Assembly (NCBI GenBank): GCA_030641695.1
Contig: DAOWGY010000245.1
Coordinates: 1-6,230 of the forward strand
DNA from: Gammaproteobacteria bacterium
Lineage (GTDB): Bacteria > Pseudomonadota > Gammaproteobacteria > Steroidobacterales > Woeseiaceae
Length of the DNA stretch: 6,230 nt
Direction of reading: 5' to 3'
Position 1 is the first letter of the stretch; the number at the start of each line of letters is the position of its first letter. The notes beneath the pieces are model-generated. The model was not told where the DNA came from and searched no databases. It worked only from the letters and a program-made list of their open reading frames with translations. Of this stretch, positions 1-5,930 are shown piece after piece. Made by a program: the position numbers and the translations under genes.

Positions 1-10
1 AGGCCGGCCT
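1..10. repeat. 10-bp perfect palindrome at window edge
   Basis: The first ten bases, AGGCCGGCCT, are self-complementary. With the following T and A/T-rich bases they could be the remnant of an upstream gene's 3' hairpin. The left part is outside the window, so no terminator can be claimed. Short GC palindromes of this size are also expected by chance. Confidence 0.3.
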
Positions 11-27
11 TGTAAATGCATCCAGTA

Positions 28-43
28 CTGTATAAAAATACAG
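28..43. promoter_or_regulatory. LexA (SOS) box upstream of the helicase
   Basis: The sequence CTGTATAAAAATACAG is an exact match to the CTGT-N8-ACAG core of the gammaproteobacterial LexA operator, with an A/T-only centre and a flanking TA on the left as in strong SOS boxes. It lies 20 bases before the helicase start codon. It overlaps a possible -10 element (TATAAA, 31-36). A TTGTAA at 10-15 could be the -35, but its 15-base spacing is short, or it pairs with TAAAAA at 33-38 at 17 bases. A LexA dimer here would block RNA polymerase, so the helicase is inferred to be induced by DNA damage. E. coli uvrD is a known SOS gene, which fits. A divergent gene left of the window might share the site. 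Confidence 0.85.
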
Positions 44-52
44 ACTTTTACC

Positions 53-57
53 GGAGG
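53..57 (+). promoter_or_regulatory. Ribosome binding site deciding the GTG start
   Basis: GGAGG lies five bases before the GTG at 63. It fixes that GTG as the helicase start. The nearest upstream ATG (16-18) is in another frame and overlaps the promoter region. Confidence 0.8.
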
Positions 58-62
58 CGGCG

Positions 63-2165
63 GTGCAGGCGGCGGAAAGCCAGTTCGACTACCTGGGGGT
101 GCTGAATCCGGCGCAGCGCGAGGCAGCGACCTTCGGTGAGCGTGAGCCCGAGCAAGCATTCAGTGCGGGTCCGCTGCTGGTCATCGCCGGTGCCGGTACC
201 GGCAAGACCATGACCCTGGCGCACCGCGTCGCACACCTCGTCATTGAAGGCGTGGACACGGAGCGCATTCTGTTGCTCACCTTCACCCGTCGTGCCGCCA
301 TCGAAATGACGCGTCGGGTCGAAGCGATCGTGCGCCAGGCGCTCGCCGGCGGCAAATCGAGTCGGCTGCCGGCCGGCGTATTGCCGTGGTCGGGGACATT
401 TCACTCCGTCGGCAATCGGCTGTTGCGGCGCTTCGCCCACAACCTCGGGCTCGATCCCGGGTTTTCGGTGCTCGATCGTGGTGACTCTGCCGATCTCATG
501 GATGTGGCGCGACACAAACTCGCGTTGTCGAAGAGGTCGCGTCGCTTCCCGAAGAAAGACACTTGCCTGGCGATTTACTCCCGCTGCGTCAATTCACAGG
601 GCGCCCTCGAAGACACGCTCGACGAGGTGTATCCGTGGTGCGCGGACTGGGAGCACGAACTTCGCGAGCTGTTTCAGCATTACGTCATGCGCAAGCAGCA
701 GACTCAGGCGCTCGATTACGACGATTTGCTGCTGTACTGGAGTCACCTGGTTGGCGAGCAGGAATTCGCCGATGAAATCGGTTCCTGGTTCGACCACGTG
801 CTCATCGACGAGTACCAGGACACCAATCTTCTGCAGGCGAAAATCCTGGGCGCGCTGAAGCCGGACGGCAGGGGCGTCACGGTCGTCGGTGACGATGCGC
901 AATCCATTTACTCATTTCGGGCTGCCGAGGTCGACAATATCCTCGGTTTCCCGCAGCAGTACACGCCCACGGCACGCATCGTGACATTGCAACAGAACTA
1001 TCGCTCGTCGCAGTCGATCCTCGACAGTGCAAACTGCCTGATTGCAGCGAGCCAACGCCAGTACCGCAAGAGTTTGCACTCAAATAAGGCGAAGGGCGGC
1101 AAGCCACGTTACGTCACTGTCGAAGACGGCGATGCCGAGGCGGAATTCGTGGCCGAGGCGATCCTCGAGAATCGCGAAGAGGGGTTGCAGCTCAAGGACC
1201 AGGCCGTGCTGTTTCGTGGCTCGCACCACAGCGACAGGCTCGAGATCGAGCTCATCCGTCGCAATATTCCGTACGTGAAATACGGCGGGCTCAAATTTCT
1301 CGAGGCCGCACACGTCAAAGACGTGCTGTCGATATTGAAGTGGGCCGAGAATCCGAAGAACGAGGTTGCGGCATTCCGTATCCTGAAGCTGCTACCGGGT
1401 ATGGGCCCGACCAATGCGGCCCGATGTTTCGAACACCTGGCGACGGCTGACTACCGCATATCGTCGTTACGGTCGTTCCGGCCGCCGTCGGCAACCTGGC
1501 CGGAATGGGTCGGCTTCTGCGATCTCATGGACAGTGTGTCGTCGGCGGAAATCGACGATCGCAGTTGGCAAGCGCAACTCACGGCTGTAAGACGATGGTA
1601 CAAGCCGCAGCTCGAGCGCATTTACGATGGCGTAGAAACGCGCGAGGCGGATATCGATCAACTCGAGCAGATCTCCGGCCGCTATCCCACTCGCGAACGG
1701 TTCCTGACCGAATTGACCCTGGATCCGCCGAGTGCGGCAGGTGACTTGGCCGGCGACCCCTTACTAGACGAGGATTACCTGATTCTCTCAACCGTGCATT
1801 CCGCGAAAGGCCAGGAGTGGGATGCGGTTTTCGTGCTCAACGTGACTGACGGCAACTTCCCATCCGAATTCGCGACAGGAAAACCGAAGCTCATCGAGGA
1901 AGAACGACGTCTGATGTACGTTGCGCTGACACGCGCAAAACAATCGCTCACCTTGCTCGCACCGTTGCGCTTTCACGTTACCCAGCAGCGCAGGGATGGC
2001 GATAAGCACGTGTACGGCGCCCGCAGCCGCTTCGTTACCGAAGCATTGCTCGAAACGATGCAGCAGTGCTGGCATGGGCGCAGCGAAGCATCGGCGCCGT
2101 CATTGCAGCGACCATCGGATCGACAGCTCGACGTTGCAGCGCGCATGCGGGAAATGTGGCAGTAG
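63..2165 (+). CDS. UvrD/Rep/PcrA-type ATP-dependent DNA helicase
   Basis: A cytoplasmic superfamily 1A 3'-5' DNA helicase of 700 residues, close in length to E. coli UvrD (720) and Rep (673). These motors unwind DNA during excision and mismatch repair, remove RecA, or restart forks. Visible motifs in order: Q motif LNPAQREAA (14-22), Walker A AGAGTGKT (42-49, K48), motif Ia LLTFTRRAA (71-79), motif Ib region SGTFHS (110-115), Walker B LIDEYQDTN (247-255, D249/E250), motif III VVGDDAQSIYSFRAA (274-288), motif IV QNYRSS with arginine finger R313, motif V STVHSAKGQEWD (576-587), and motif VI RRLMYVALTRAK (615-626, R624). All key residues are intact. Residues 420-570 hold the 2B-like insertion, with a helix-hairpin-helix-like LPGMGPTNA (444-452). 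The GTG start is supported by GGAGG five bases upstream, and a LexA box precedes it. It is transcribed alone, since the next gene is convergent. The superfamily is certain. Whether it is the true uvrD orthologue or a paralogue cannot be decided here, so no symbol is given. Confidence 0.95.
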   Translation: MQAAESQFDYLGVLNPAQREAATFGEREPEQAFSAGPLLVIAGAGTGKTMTLAHRVAHLVIEGVDTERILLLTFTRRAAIEMTRRVEAIVRQALAGGKSSRLPAGVLPWSGTFHSVGNRLLRRFAHNLGLDPGFSVLDRGDSADLMDVARHKLALSKRSRRFPKKDTCLAIYSRCVNSQGALEDTLDEVYPWCADWEHELRELFQHYVMRKQQTQALDYDDLLLYWSHLVGEQEFADEIGSWFDHVLIDEYQDTNLLQAKILGALKPDGRGVTVVGDDAQSIYSFRAAEVDNILGFPQQYTPTARIVTLQQNYRSSQSILDSANCLIAASQRQYRKSLHSNKAKGGKPRYVTVEDGDAEAEFVAEAILENREEGLQLKDQAVLFRGSHHSDRLEIELIRRNIPYVKYGGLKFLEAAHVKDVLSILKWAENPKNEVAAFRILKLLPGMGPTNAARCFEHLATADYRISSLRSFRPPSATWPEWVGFCDLMDSVSSAEIDDRSWQAQLTAVRRWYKPQLERIYDGVETREADIDQLEQISGRYPTRERFLTELTLDPPSAAGDLAGDPLLDEDYLILSTVHSAKGQEWDAVFVLNVTDGNFPSEFATGKPKLIEEERRLMYVALTRAKQSLTLLAPLRFHVTQQRRDGDKHVYGARSRFVTEALLETMQQCWHGRSEASAPSLQRPSDRQLDVAARMREMWQ

Positions 2166-2175
2166 GCGAAGGGCG

Positions 2176-2205
2176 AAAAAAAAGGCGGTGGCAAACGCCA
2201 CCGCC
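2176..2205 (-). terminator. Intrinsic terminator of the exported-protein gene
   Basis: On the minus strand a perfect 9-bp GC-rich stem (GGCGGTGGC paired with GCCACCGCC, 2184-2192 and 2197-2205) closes on a 4-base loop. It is followed directly by eight Ts (2183-2176). It starts 32 bases after the stop codon of the minus-strand gene. On the plus strand the hairpin follows the A8 tract and has no T run after it, so it is probably not an efficient terminator for the helicase, although the stem may stabilise that mRNA's 3' end. Confidence 0.93.
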
Positions 2206-2237
2206 AATCAGTACGAAACAAACAGCATAAGGGATTT

Positions 2238-2837
2238 TCAGTTTGTTACGTCAACCTCTTGCCTGATGACATGCACCCGCCCCATCGCGGCGTGGTCACC
2301 ATGTGCACTATTCGTGTCGATGAATGTCACTTCGCCTGTGTGGCCGGATGACGACAGCACATCGCGGATCTGCTGTTGCGTGGCATCGTCGAGTGAGTCA
2401 TTCGTGATGATCGTAACGTTGTTGCCGGTACTGGCGCCGTCAATCTTCATCACCTTTACTTTGCGTGCGATGTGAACGTCTTCACCGGCATTGATGAGCA
2501 TCTCTGCATGGTGCTCGCCATGGCCCATCGTGAAGTCGACACCGTCGCCCATGTTATCCAACTTGATTCTCTTGCCGTTGATGTCGAATTCGAAACCGTC
2601 CTCGGTACGGACGACGAGCGCCGTCTCGCCGGACTCCCCCGTAATTGTGCGTGACTCGCCGACCTGCATGTCATGCAGGTTGAATCCAGCGTCGGCACTG
2701 TCGAATCGGAATACCTGGGCGCCACTGGCATCGTCATCGACGACGACTTCGACGTGCATGCGATGCTGCTCGCCGGCGAAGGCTGCTGCTGCGAGCACGA
2801 ACGTGAATACACAGACCAGGATGGCTTTGACTTTCAT
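2238..2837 (-). CDS. Exported acidic protein of unknown function
   Basis: I do not recognise a family. From the ATG at 2837 the product has 199 residues. An in-frame TTG at 2849 would add four residues, but a GGGGA five bases before the ATG favours the ATG. The N-terminus is a typical Sec signal peptide: MKVK, a hydrophobic core (5-18), and a likely cut at AFA|GEQ after residue 21. C9 sits inside the core and not in a lipobox, so this is a soluble periplasmic or secreted protein. The mature chain is acidic and rich in His near 105-110 (HGEHH). It alternates short beta-like stretches (HVEVVVDD, ALVVRTEDGFEFDINGKRI, ARKVKVMKID, NNVTIITND, GEVTFID, RVHVIRQEVDV). The segment DATQQQIRDVLSSSGHTGEV (150-169) looks like a helix between strands. 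It has its own strong terminator and a candidate ECF-type promoter, so it is probably monocistronic. The lone His cluster could bind metal, but that is speculation. That it is a real gene is well supported by the signal peptide, SD and terminator. Confidence 0.85.
   Translation of the reverse strand: MKVKAILVCVFTFVLAAAAFAGEQHRMHVEVVVDDDASGAQVFRFDSADAGFNLHDMQVGESRTITGESGETALVVRTEDGFEFDINGKRIKLDNMGDGVDFTMGHGEHHAEMLINAGEDVHIARKVKVMKIDGASTGNNVTIITNDSLDDATQQQIRDVLSSSGHTGEVTFIDTNSAHGDHAAMGRVHVIRQEVDVTN
2662..2680. repeat. 19-bp perfect inverted repeat inside the exported-protein gene
   Basis: ACCTGCATG and CATGCAGGT are exact reverse complements separated by one base (2671). The repeat lies in codons for Asn-Leu-His-Asp-Met-Gln-Val of the minus-strand gene (residues about 53-59). 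It may be coincidental, or it may be a binding site or mRNA structure. No second copy was seen in the window. Confidence 0.6.
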
Positions 2838-2867
2838 AGGGTTCCCCAATTTCTTGCTTTGTTAACA

Positions 2868-2897
2868 GTTCGATGCGCAGGGGTGCGAAATGGTTGC
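2868..2897 (-). promoter_or_regulatory. Candidate ECF-sigma-type promoter for the exported protein
   Basis: On the minus strand GCAACC (2897-2892) is followed after 16 bases by CATCGAAC (2875-2868). This resembles ECF sigma promoters, which carry an AAC motif in the -35 and a CGTC/CATC-type -10 spaced about 16 bases apart. Transcription would begin near 2862, about 25 bases before the ATG at 2837. A sigma-70 alternative (TTTCGC, 17 bases, TGTTAA) is weaker. No sigma factor gene is in the window. The call rests on pattern similarity only. Confidence 0.35.
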
Positions 2898-2951
2898 AAA
2901 CTTTTTGGAATAAGGCGGGCTGATATGCCGAAGCTCCAGTTTCAGGTGTAA

Positions 2952-2990
2952 CGGCATTGGTGCCGGTGGGGCAGGGTACGTTCCGTACCC
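2952..2990. repeat. Two small hairpins after ilvA
   Basis: A perfect 7-bp stem with a 3-base loop (GGGTACG 2974-2980, CGTACCC 2984-2990) lies three bases past the ilvA stop on the minus strand. It is followed by a 5-bp stem (CGGCA 2952-2956, TGCCG 2961-2965). Neither has a T run on either strand. They may stabilise or weakly terminate the ilvA mRNA, but no standard intrinsic terminator is present, so some read-through into the exported-protein gene is possible. Confidence 0.5.
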
Positions 2991-2992
2991 AG

Positions 2993-4510
2993 TCAGGCGA
3001 GGAACATGGAATACGCGGGATTGTCGGTCTCCTCCCAATGCGCATAACCGAGCTCGGCGAGATGCGCTTCGAGCTCGGCAGTTTCCTCCTGCGGCACATC
3101 GATACCGGCGAGGATGCGGCCATAATCGGAACCGTGGTTGCGATAGTGAAACAAGCTGATGTTCCAGCGCGTGCCGACTGCATTCAGAAAATCCAGTAGC
3201 GCGCCTGGCCGCTCGGGAAACTCGAAACGAAACAGACGCTCATTTTCGACGCCGGGTGAGCGGCCGCCTACCATGTGACGAACGTGCAGCTTTGCCATTT
3301 CGTTGTCACTCAGGTCCTCTACAAGGTAGCCTGCCTCTCGTAATTTTGCGACGAGTTCCTTGCGTTCGGCAATGCCGTGCCGGAGTTCGACACCAACAAA
3401 AATATGTGCATTTGCCGAGTCGCTGTAGCGATAGTTGAATTCAGTGACACCGCGTCGCCCGAGTGCCCCGCAAAAGCGGCGAAAACTGCCGGGTTCTTCT
3501 GGAATTTCCACGGCGAGTAGCATCTCTTTTTCTTCGCCGATTGCCGCGCGTTCCGCGATGTGCCGCAGCCGGTCGAAATTGACGTTTGCACCACTGCAAA
3601 TGGCGACCAGGTTCTGGTTCTCGATCTTGTTCTCGACGATGTATTTCTTGGCTGCGGCAATCGCGAGTCCGCCCGCCGGCTCCACTATCGAGCGCGTGTC
3701 CTCGAAGATGTCCTGGATCGCAGCACAAACGTGGTCGGTGTCGACCGTGATGATCTCGTCGACGTATTCCTGACAGAGCCGGAATGTCTCGTCACCAACG
3801 CGCCGCACCGCGACGCCGTCTGCAAAGATGCCAACATGGTCGAGAGTTACGGGTTTGCCCGTCGCTATCGAATCACGCATCGTCGCGCAATCCTCGGGCT
3901 CCACGCCGACGATCCGGACATTTGGAAATAGTGACTTCACATAGACGGCGATCCCGGCGATCAGGCCGCCGCCACCGATCGGTACAAAGATCGCGTCGAT
4001 GTTTTCTCCTCCTTGCTGCATGATTTCGACAGCGATTGTTCCCTGTCCGGCGATGACGTCGGGATCGTCGAACGGATGGATGAACACGAGCCCTCGTTCC
4101 TGTTCGAGCGAGCGTGCGTGCGCATAAGCGTCGTCATAGGCGTCGCCATGCATTACCACTTCGCCGCCGAGCGCGCGCACCGCATTCACCTTGATCGATG
4201 GCGTAGTTACCGGCATTACGATTACTGCACGAATGCCGCGGCGGCTTGCGGCGAGGGCAACGCCCTGCGCATGGTTGCCCGCCGAGCTGCAGATGACGCC
4301 GGCTGACAACGCGTCGTCAGACAATGCCGCGATCTTGTTGTATGCGCCACGCAATTTGAACGAGAAAACAGGCTGCAGGTCTTCTCGCTTCAGCCAGATG
4401 CGACTTCTTAAACGCGTTGAAAGATTCTGCGCTTGTTCGAGCGGCGTTTTCTCTGCGACGTCATAGACGCGGGCGCTGGCGATTCGATCCAGGTATTCGG
4501 AGTTGCTCAT
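2993..4510 (-). CDS. ilvA: Threonine ammonia-lyase, biosynthetic (threonine dehydratase)
   Basis: A cytoplasmic PLP enzyme that converts L-threonine to 2-oxobutanoate and ammonia, the committed step towards isoleucine. From the ATG at 4510 it has 505 residues, against 514 in E. coli IlvA. The catalytic domain (about 1-325) shows the PLP lysine K52 in SFKLRGAYN, the substrate loop SSAGNHAQG (75-83), the phosphate-binding tetraglycine IGGGGL (178-183) and the CSGANVNFDRL motif (305-315). Two ACT-like regulatory domains follow, about 328-400 (LLAVEIPEEPGSF) and about 423-500 (LFRFEFPERPGAL), as expected for the long, isoleucine-inhibited form. The reading frame stays open to 4651, but residues before MSNSEYLDRI are Arg/His-rich and not family-like, and would overlap the divergent fusion-protein gene, so 4510 is chosen. 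No clear Shine-Dalgarno precedes it, and no leader peptide or attenuator is visible. No other ilv gene is adjacent. Confidence 0.96.
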   Translation of the reverse strand: MSNSEYLDRIASARVYDVAEKTPLEQAQNLSTRLRSRIWLKREDLQPVFSFKLRGAYNKIAALSDDALSAGVICSSAGNHAQGVALAASRRGIRAVIVMPVTTPSIKVNAVRALGGEVVMHGDAYDDAYAHARSLEQERGLVFIHPFDDPDVIAGQGTIAVEIMQQGGENIDAIFVPIGGGGLIAGIAVYVKSLFPNVRIVGVEPEDCATMRDSIATGKPVTLDHVGIFADGVAVRRVGDETFRLCQEYVDEIITVDTDHVCAAIQDIFEDTRSIVEPAGGLAIAAAKKYIVENKIENQNLVAICSGANVNFDRLRHIAERAAIGEEKEMLLAVEIPEEPGSFRRFCGALGRRGVTEFNYRYSDSANAHIFVGVELRHGIAERKELVAKLREAGYLVEDLSDNEMAKLHVRHMVGGRSPGVENERLFRFEFPERPGALLDFLNAVGTRWNISLFHYRNHGSDYGRILAGIDVPQEETAELEAHLAELGYAHWEETDNPAYSMFLA

Positions 4511-4549
4511 GGCCGGTTCACGTAGGTTTGAGATTCGGTTATCGCATAC

Positions 4550-4585
4550 CCGGGCAGGTGTCGCAAAAATTTGCGAAACGCCCGG
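4550..4585. promoter_or_regulatory. Nested inverted repeat in the ilvA/exporter divergent region
   Basis: A 16-bp near-perfect palindrome TCGCAAAAATTTGCGA (arms 4561-4567 and 4570-4576, two central bases) is enclosed by a second pair of 6-bp arms (CCGGGC 4550-4555, GCCCGG 4580-4585). It lies 40-75 bases upstream of ilvA and 37-72 bases upstream of the fusion-protein gene, where a regulator could control either or both. A/T-centred 14-16 bp palindromes are typical of dimeric repressor operators. No T run follows, so it is not an intrinsic terminator. No convincing -35/-10 pair was found for either gene. The regulator is unknown. Confidence 0.5.
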
Positions 4586-4621
4586 AATAAGAGCTCGTGA
4601 CAGTGGCGAGCGCGTGTTTGC

Positions 4622-5929
4622 ATGATGACGATGCCGGATCGTCACTCTCAATCTGAAATTCTCGCGTCGCCGTCCGCGCGCGACGTCTCGCTGTTATTTC
4701 GTGAAAGGGCTTCGATGTCTCTGCGTCAGCGCTGGTTCGGTCCCGTGCAGGTCCTGACTCCGCCTTCGGCGGTCGCGACAGTGATCGTTGCGGCAGCGGT
4801 GGTCACGATGCTTCTAATTGTCACGATGATCGTCGAAATCCCCGATCGCGTTCGAACGGTCGGCGTGCTGTTACCGGTAGACGGCTTGCTGAAGGTGCGC
4901 GCGTCACGGGCTGGTCGTGTCGAACAGCTTGGGATAGCGAACGGCGACGTCGTTGCACGCGGCCAGGTGCTGATGCGACTTTCCGGAATCCAGCACGCGC
5001 CCGGAAAGGAACCCGAACTGGCGGCGCGTATCGCGTCGTTCCGCCGTGAGATGCGATTGCTGGACGAAACGCTCGAGCAGGAAATCGCTGCCGTCAAATC
5101 GCGCGTACAGGTCAGTCGCCGTCGATTGCGGCTGACGCGAGAACGAATCGAGGCCGCCGCGAGCGAGCAACAAGCCCGTGAGCAGGAGGCTGAACGGTAC
5201 GGGGGGCGTGCTGGTCGCATTCAGCAGCTGGCTACATCGCGAGTGATTGCCGATCATGTCGCAGACGAAGCCGCAGCGACTGCACTGCGGGCGCTGGCGG
5301 CAAGTCAGGCAGCCCGCCAGCGCAGCTTGTCGTTACAGGACGAGTCGTTGCAGATCGAGCAGCAGTTGCTGCAGGACAGTGTGTTGCCGGAAATTCTGCG
5401 CCGCCAGGCCGATCTGCGACGCGAGACGATCGCGAGGGAGATCGCGGTCAGCGAATTGCAATCTGCGCACGAAATTACTGCGCACGAAGCAGGTGTTGTC
5501 GCGGGTCTTACGGCCCGCGTCGGCGAAGACGTCAGATCGGGCGCCGTGCTCATGACTTTGCACGATCCGGACAGTCGCCTCGAGGCGCGCCTCTATCTGA
5601 GTCCCGACAATGCGGGAATGATCGCGCCGGGTCAGCATGTGGAATTGCAGCTGAAGGCGTATCCGCACCAGATCTATGGTACGCAAACCGCGATCGTGGA
5701 GTCCGTTTCCCCGGTTGCCGTGCCGGCGCAGGAACTCGACATGGGGCTGCCGTTCGCAGGGCCGGTGTTCGAGGTTCGAGCCGCGCTTCGCCAGGAGACG
5801 ATAGAGGTGCACGCTCGCGCCTGGTCACTGCCGCCCGGAACGTCGTTCACGGCGGACCTGGTGCGGCAACCATGGCCGCGGAATCGCTGGCTTTTGCTCG
5901 CCGTGTCGGGGGACACGTCGCATACCTGA
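4622..5929 (+). CDS. HlyD/CvaA-type membrane fusion protein of a peptide exporter
   Basis: The periplasmic adaptor of a type I secretion system, linking an inner-membrane ABC exporter to a TolC-like outer-membrane channel. It has 435 residues. A short cytoplasmic tail carries the family-like LLFRERA...RQRWFGPV (24-42). One membrane helix follows (about 49-72), then the first lipoyl half (80-121, GVLLPVDGLLKVRASRAGRVEQL...G..V..GQVLMRL). An Arg/Glu/Gln-rich coiled-coil hairpin spans about 130-283, then the second lipoyl half (284-314, ITAHEAGVVAGLTARVGEDVRSGAVLMTL) and a beta-barrel region to about 415. This order matches the CvaA/RaxA adaptors that partner C39-peptidase transporters, and the next gene is exactly that, one base downstream. 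ATGs at 4622, 4625 and 4631 are all possible. The ATG at 4715 has a better SD (GAAAGG, six bases before) but would remove the conserved LLFRERA segment, so an upstream start is preferred. No outer-membrane channel gene is in view. Confidence 0.92.
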   Translation: MMTMPDRHSQSEILASPSARDVSLLFRERASMSLRQRWFGPVQVLTPPSAVATVIVAAAVVTMLLIVTMIVEIPDRVRTVGVLLPVDGLLKVRASRAGRVEQLGIANGDVVARGQVLMRLSGIQHAPGKEPELAARIASFRREMRLLDETLEQEIAAVKSRVQVSRRRLRLTRERIEAAASEQQAREQEAERYGGRAGRIQQLATSRVIADHVADEAAATALRALAASQAARQRSLSLQDESLQIEQQLLQDSVLPEILRRQADLRRETIAREIAVSELQSAHEITAHEAGVVAGLTARVGEDVRSGAVLMTLHDPDSRLEARLYLSPDNAGMIAPGQHVELQLKAYPHQIYGTQTAIVESVSPVAVPAQELDMGLPFAGPVFEVRAALRQETIEVHARAWSLPPGTSFTADLVRQPWPRNRWLLLAVSGDTSHT

Positions 5930-5930
5930 T

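Noticed and set aside
48..515. 155-codon minus-strand open frame opposite the helicase
   Set aside because: It lies antisense to the Walker A region of an obvious helicase, is Arg/Gly/His-rich, has no SD or recognisable domain, and is a high-GC shadow frame.
1311..1325. CACGTC-AAA-GACGTG inverted repeat in the helicase gene
   Set aside because: A 6-bp-arm repeat inside a 2.1-kb coding region is expected by chance and encodes ordinary helicase residues.
2184..2205. Hairpin as a bidirectional terminator also serving the helicase
   Set aside because: On the plus strand the bases after the stem are AATCAGTACG, with no T run. Only the minus-strand direction fits an intrinsic terminator.
1996..2475. 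Plus-strand open frame across the helicase end and terminator
   Set aside because: It overlaps the helicase C-terminus in another frame, passes through the terminator and into the antisense of the exported protein. It is Cys/Ser/Arg-rich with no motifs.
2491..2865. Plus-strand open frame opposite the exported-protein gene
   Set aside because: It is a Ser/Thr-rich shadow. The opposite strand has a signal peptide, SD, candidate promoter and terminator.
4511..4621. Possible small GG-leader precursor gene before the exporter operon
   Set aside because: I read this stretch and found no start codon leading to a leader-like peptide or a GG cleavage site. It holds only the inverted repeat.
4511..4651. 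N-terminal extension of ilvA to a start at 4651
   Set aside because: The extra 47 residues are Arg/His-rich and unlike IlvA. They run through the nested palindrome and overlap the divergent fusion-protein gene. MSNSEYLDRI matches the usual IlvA N-terminus.
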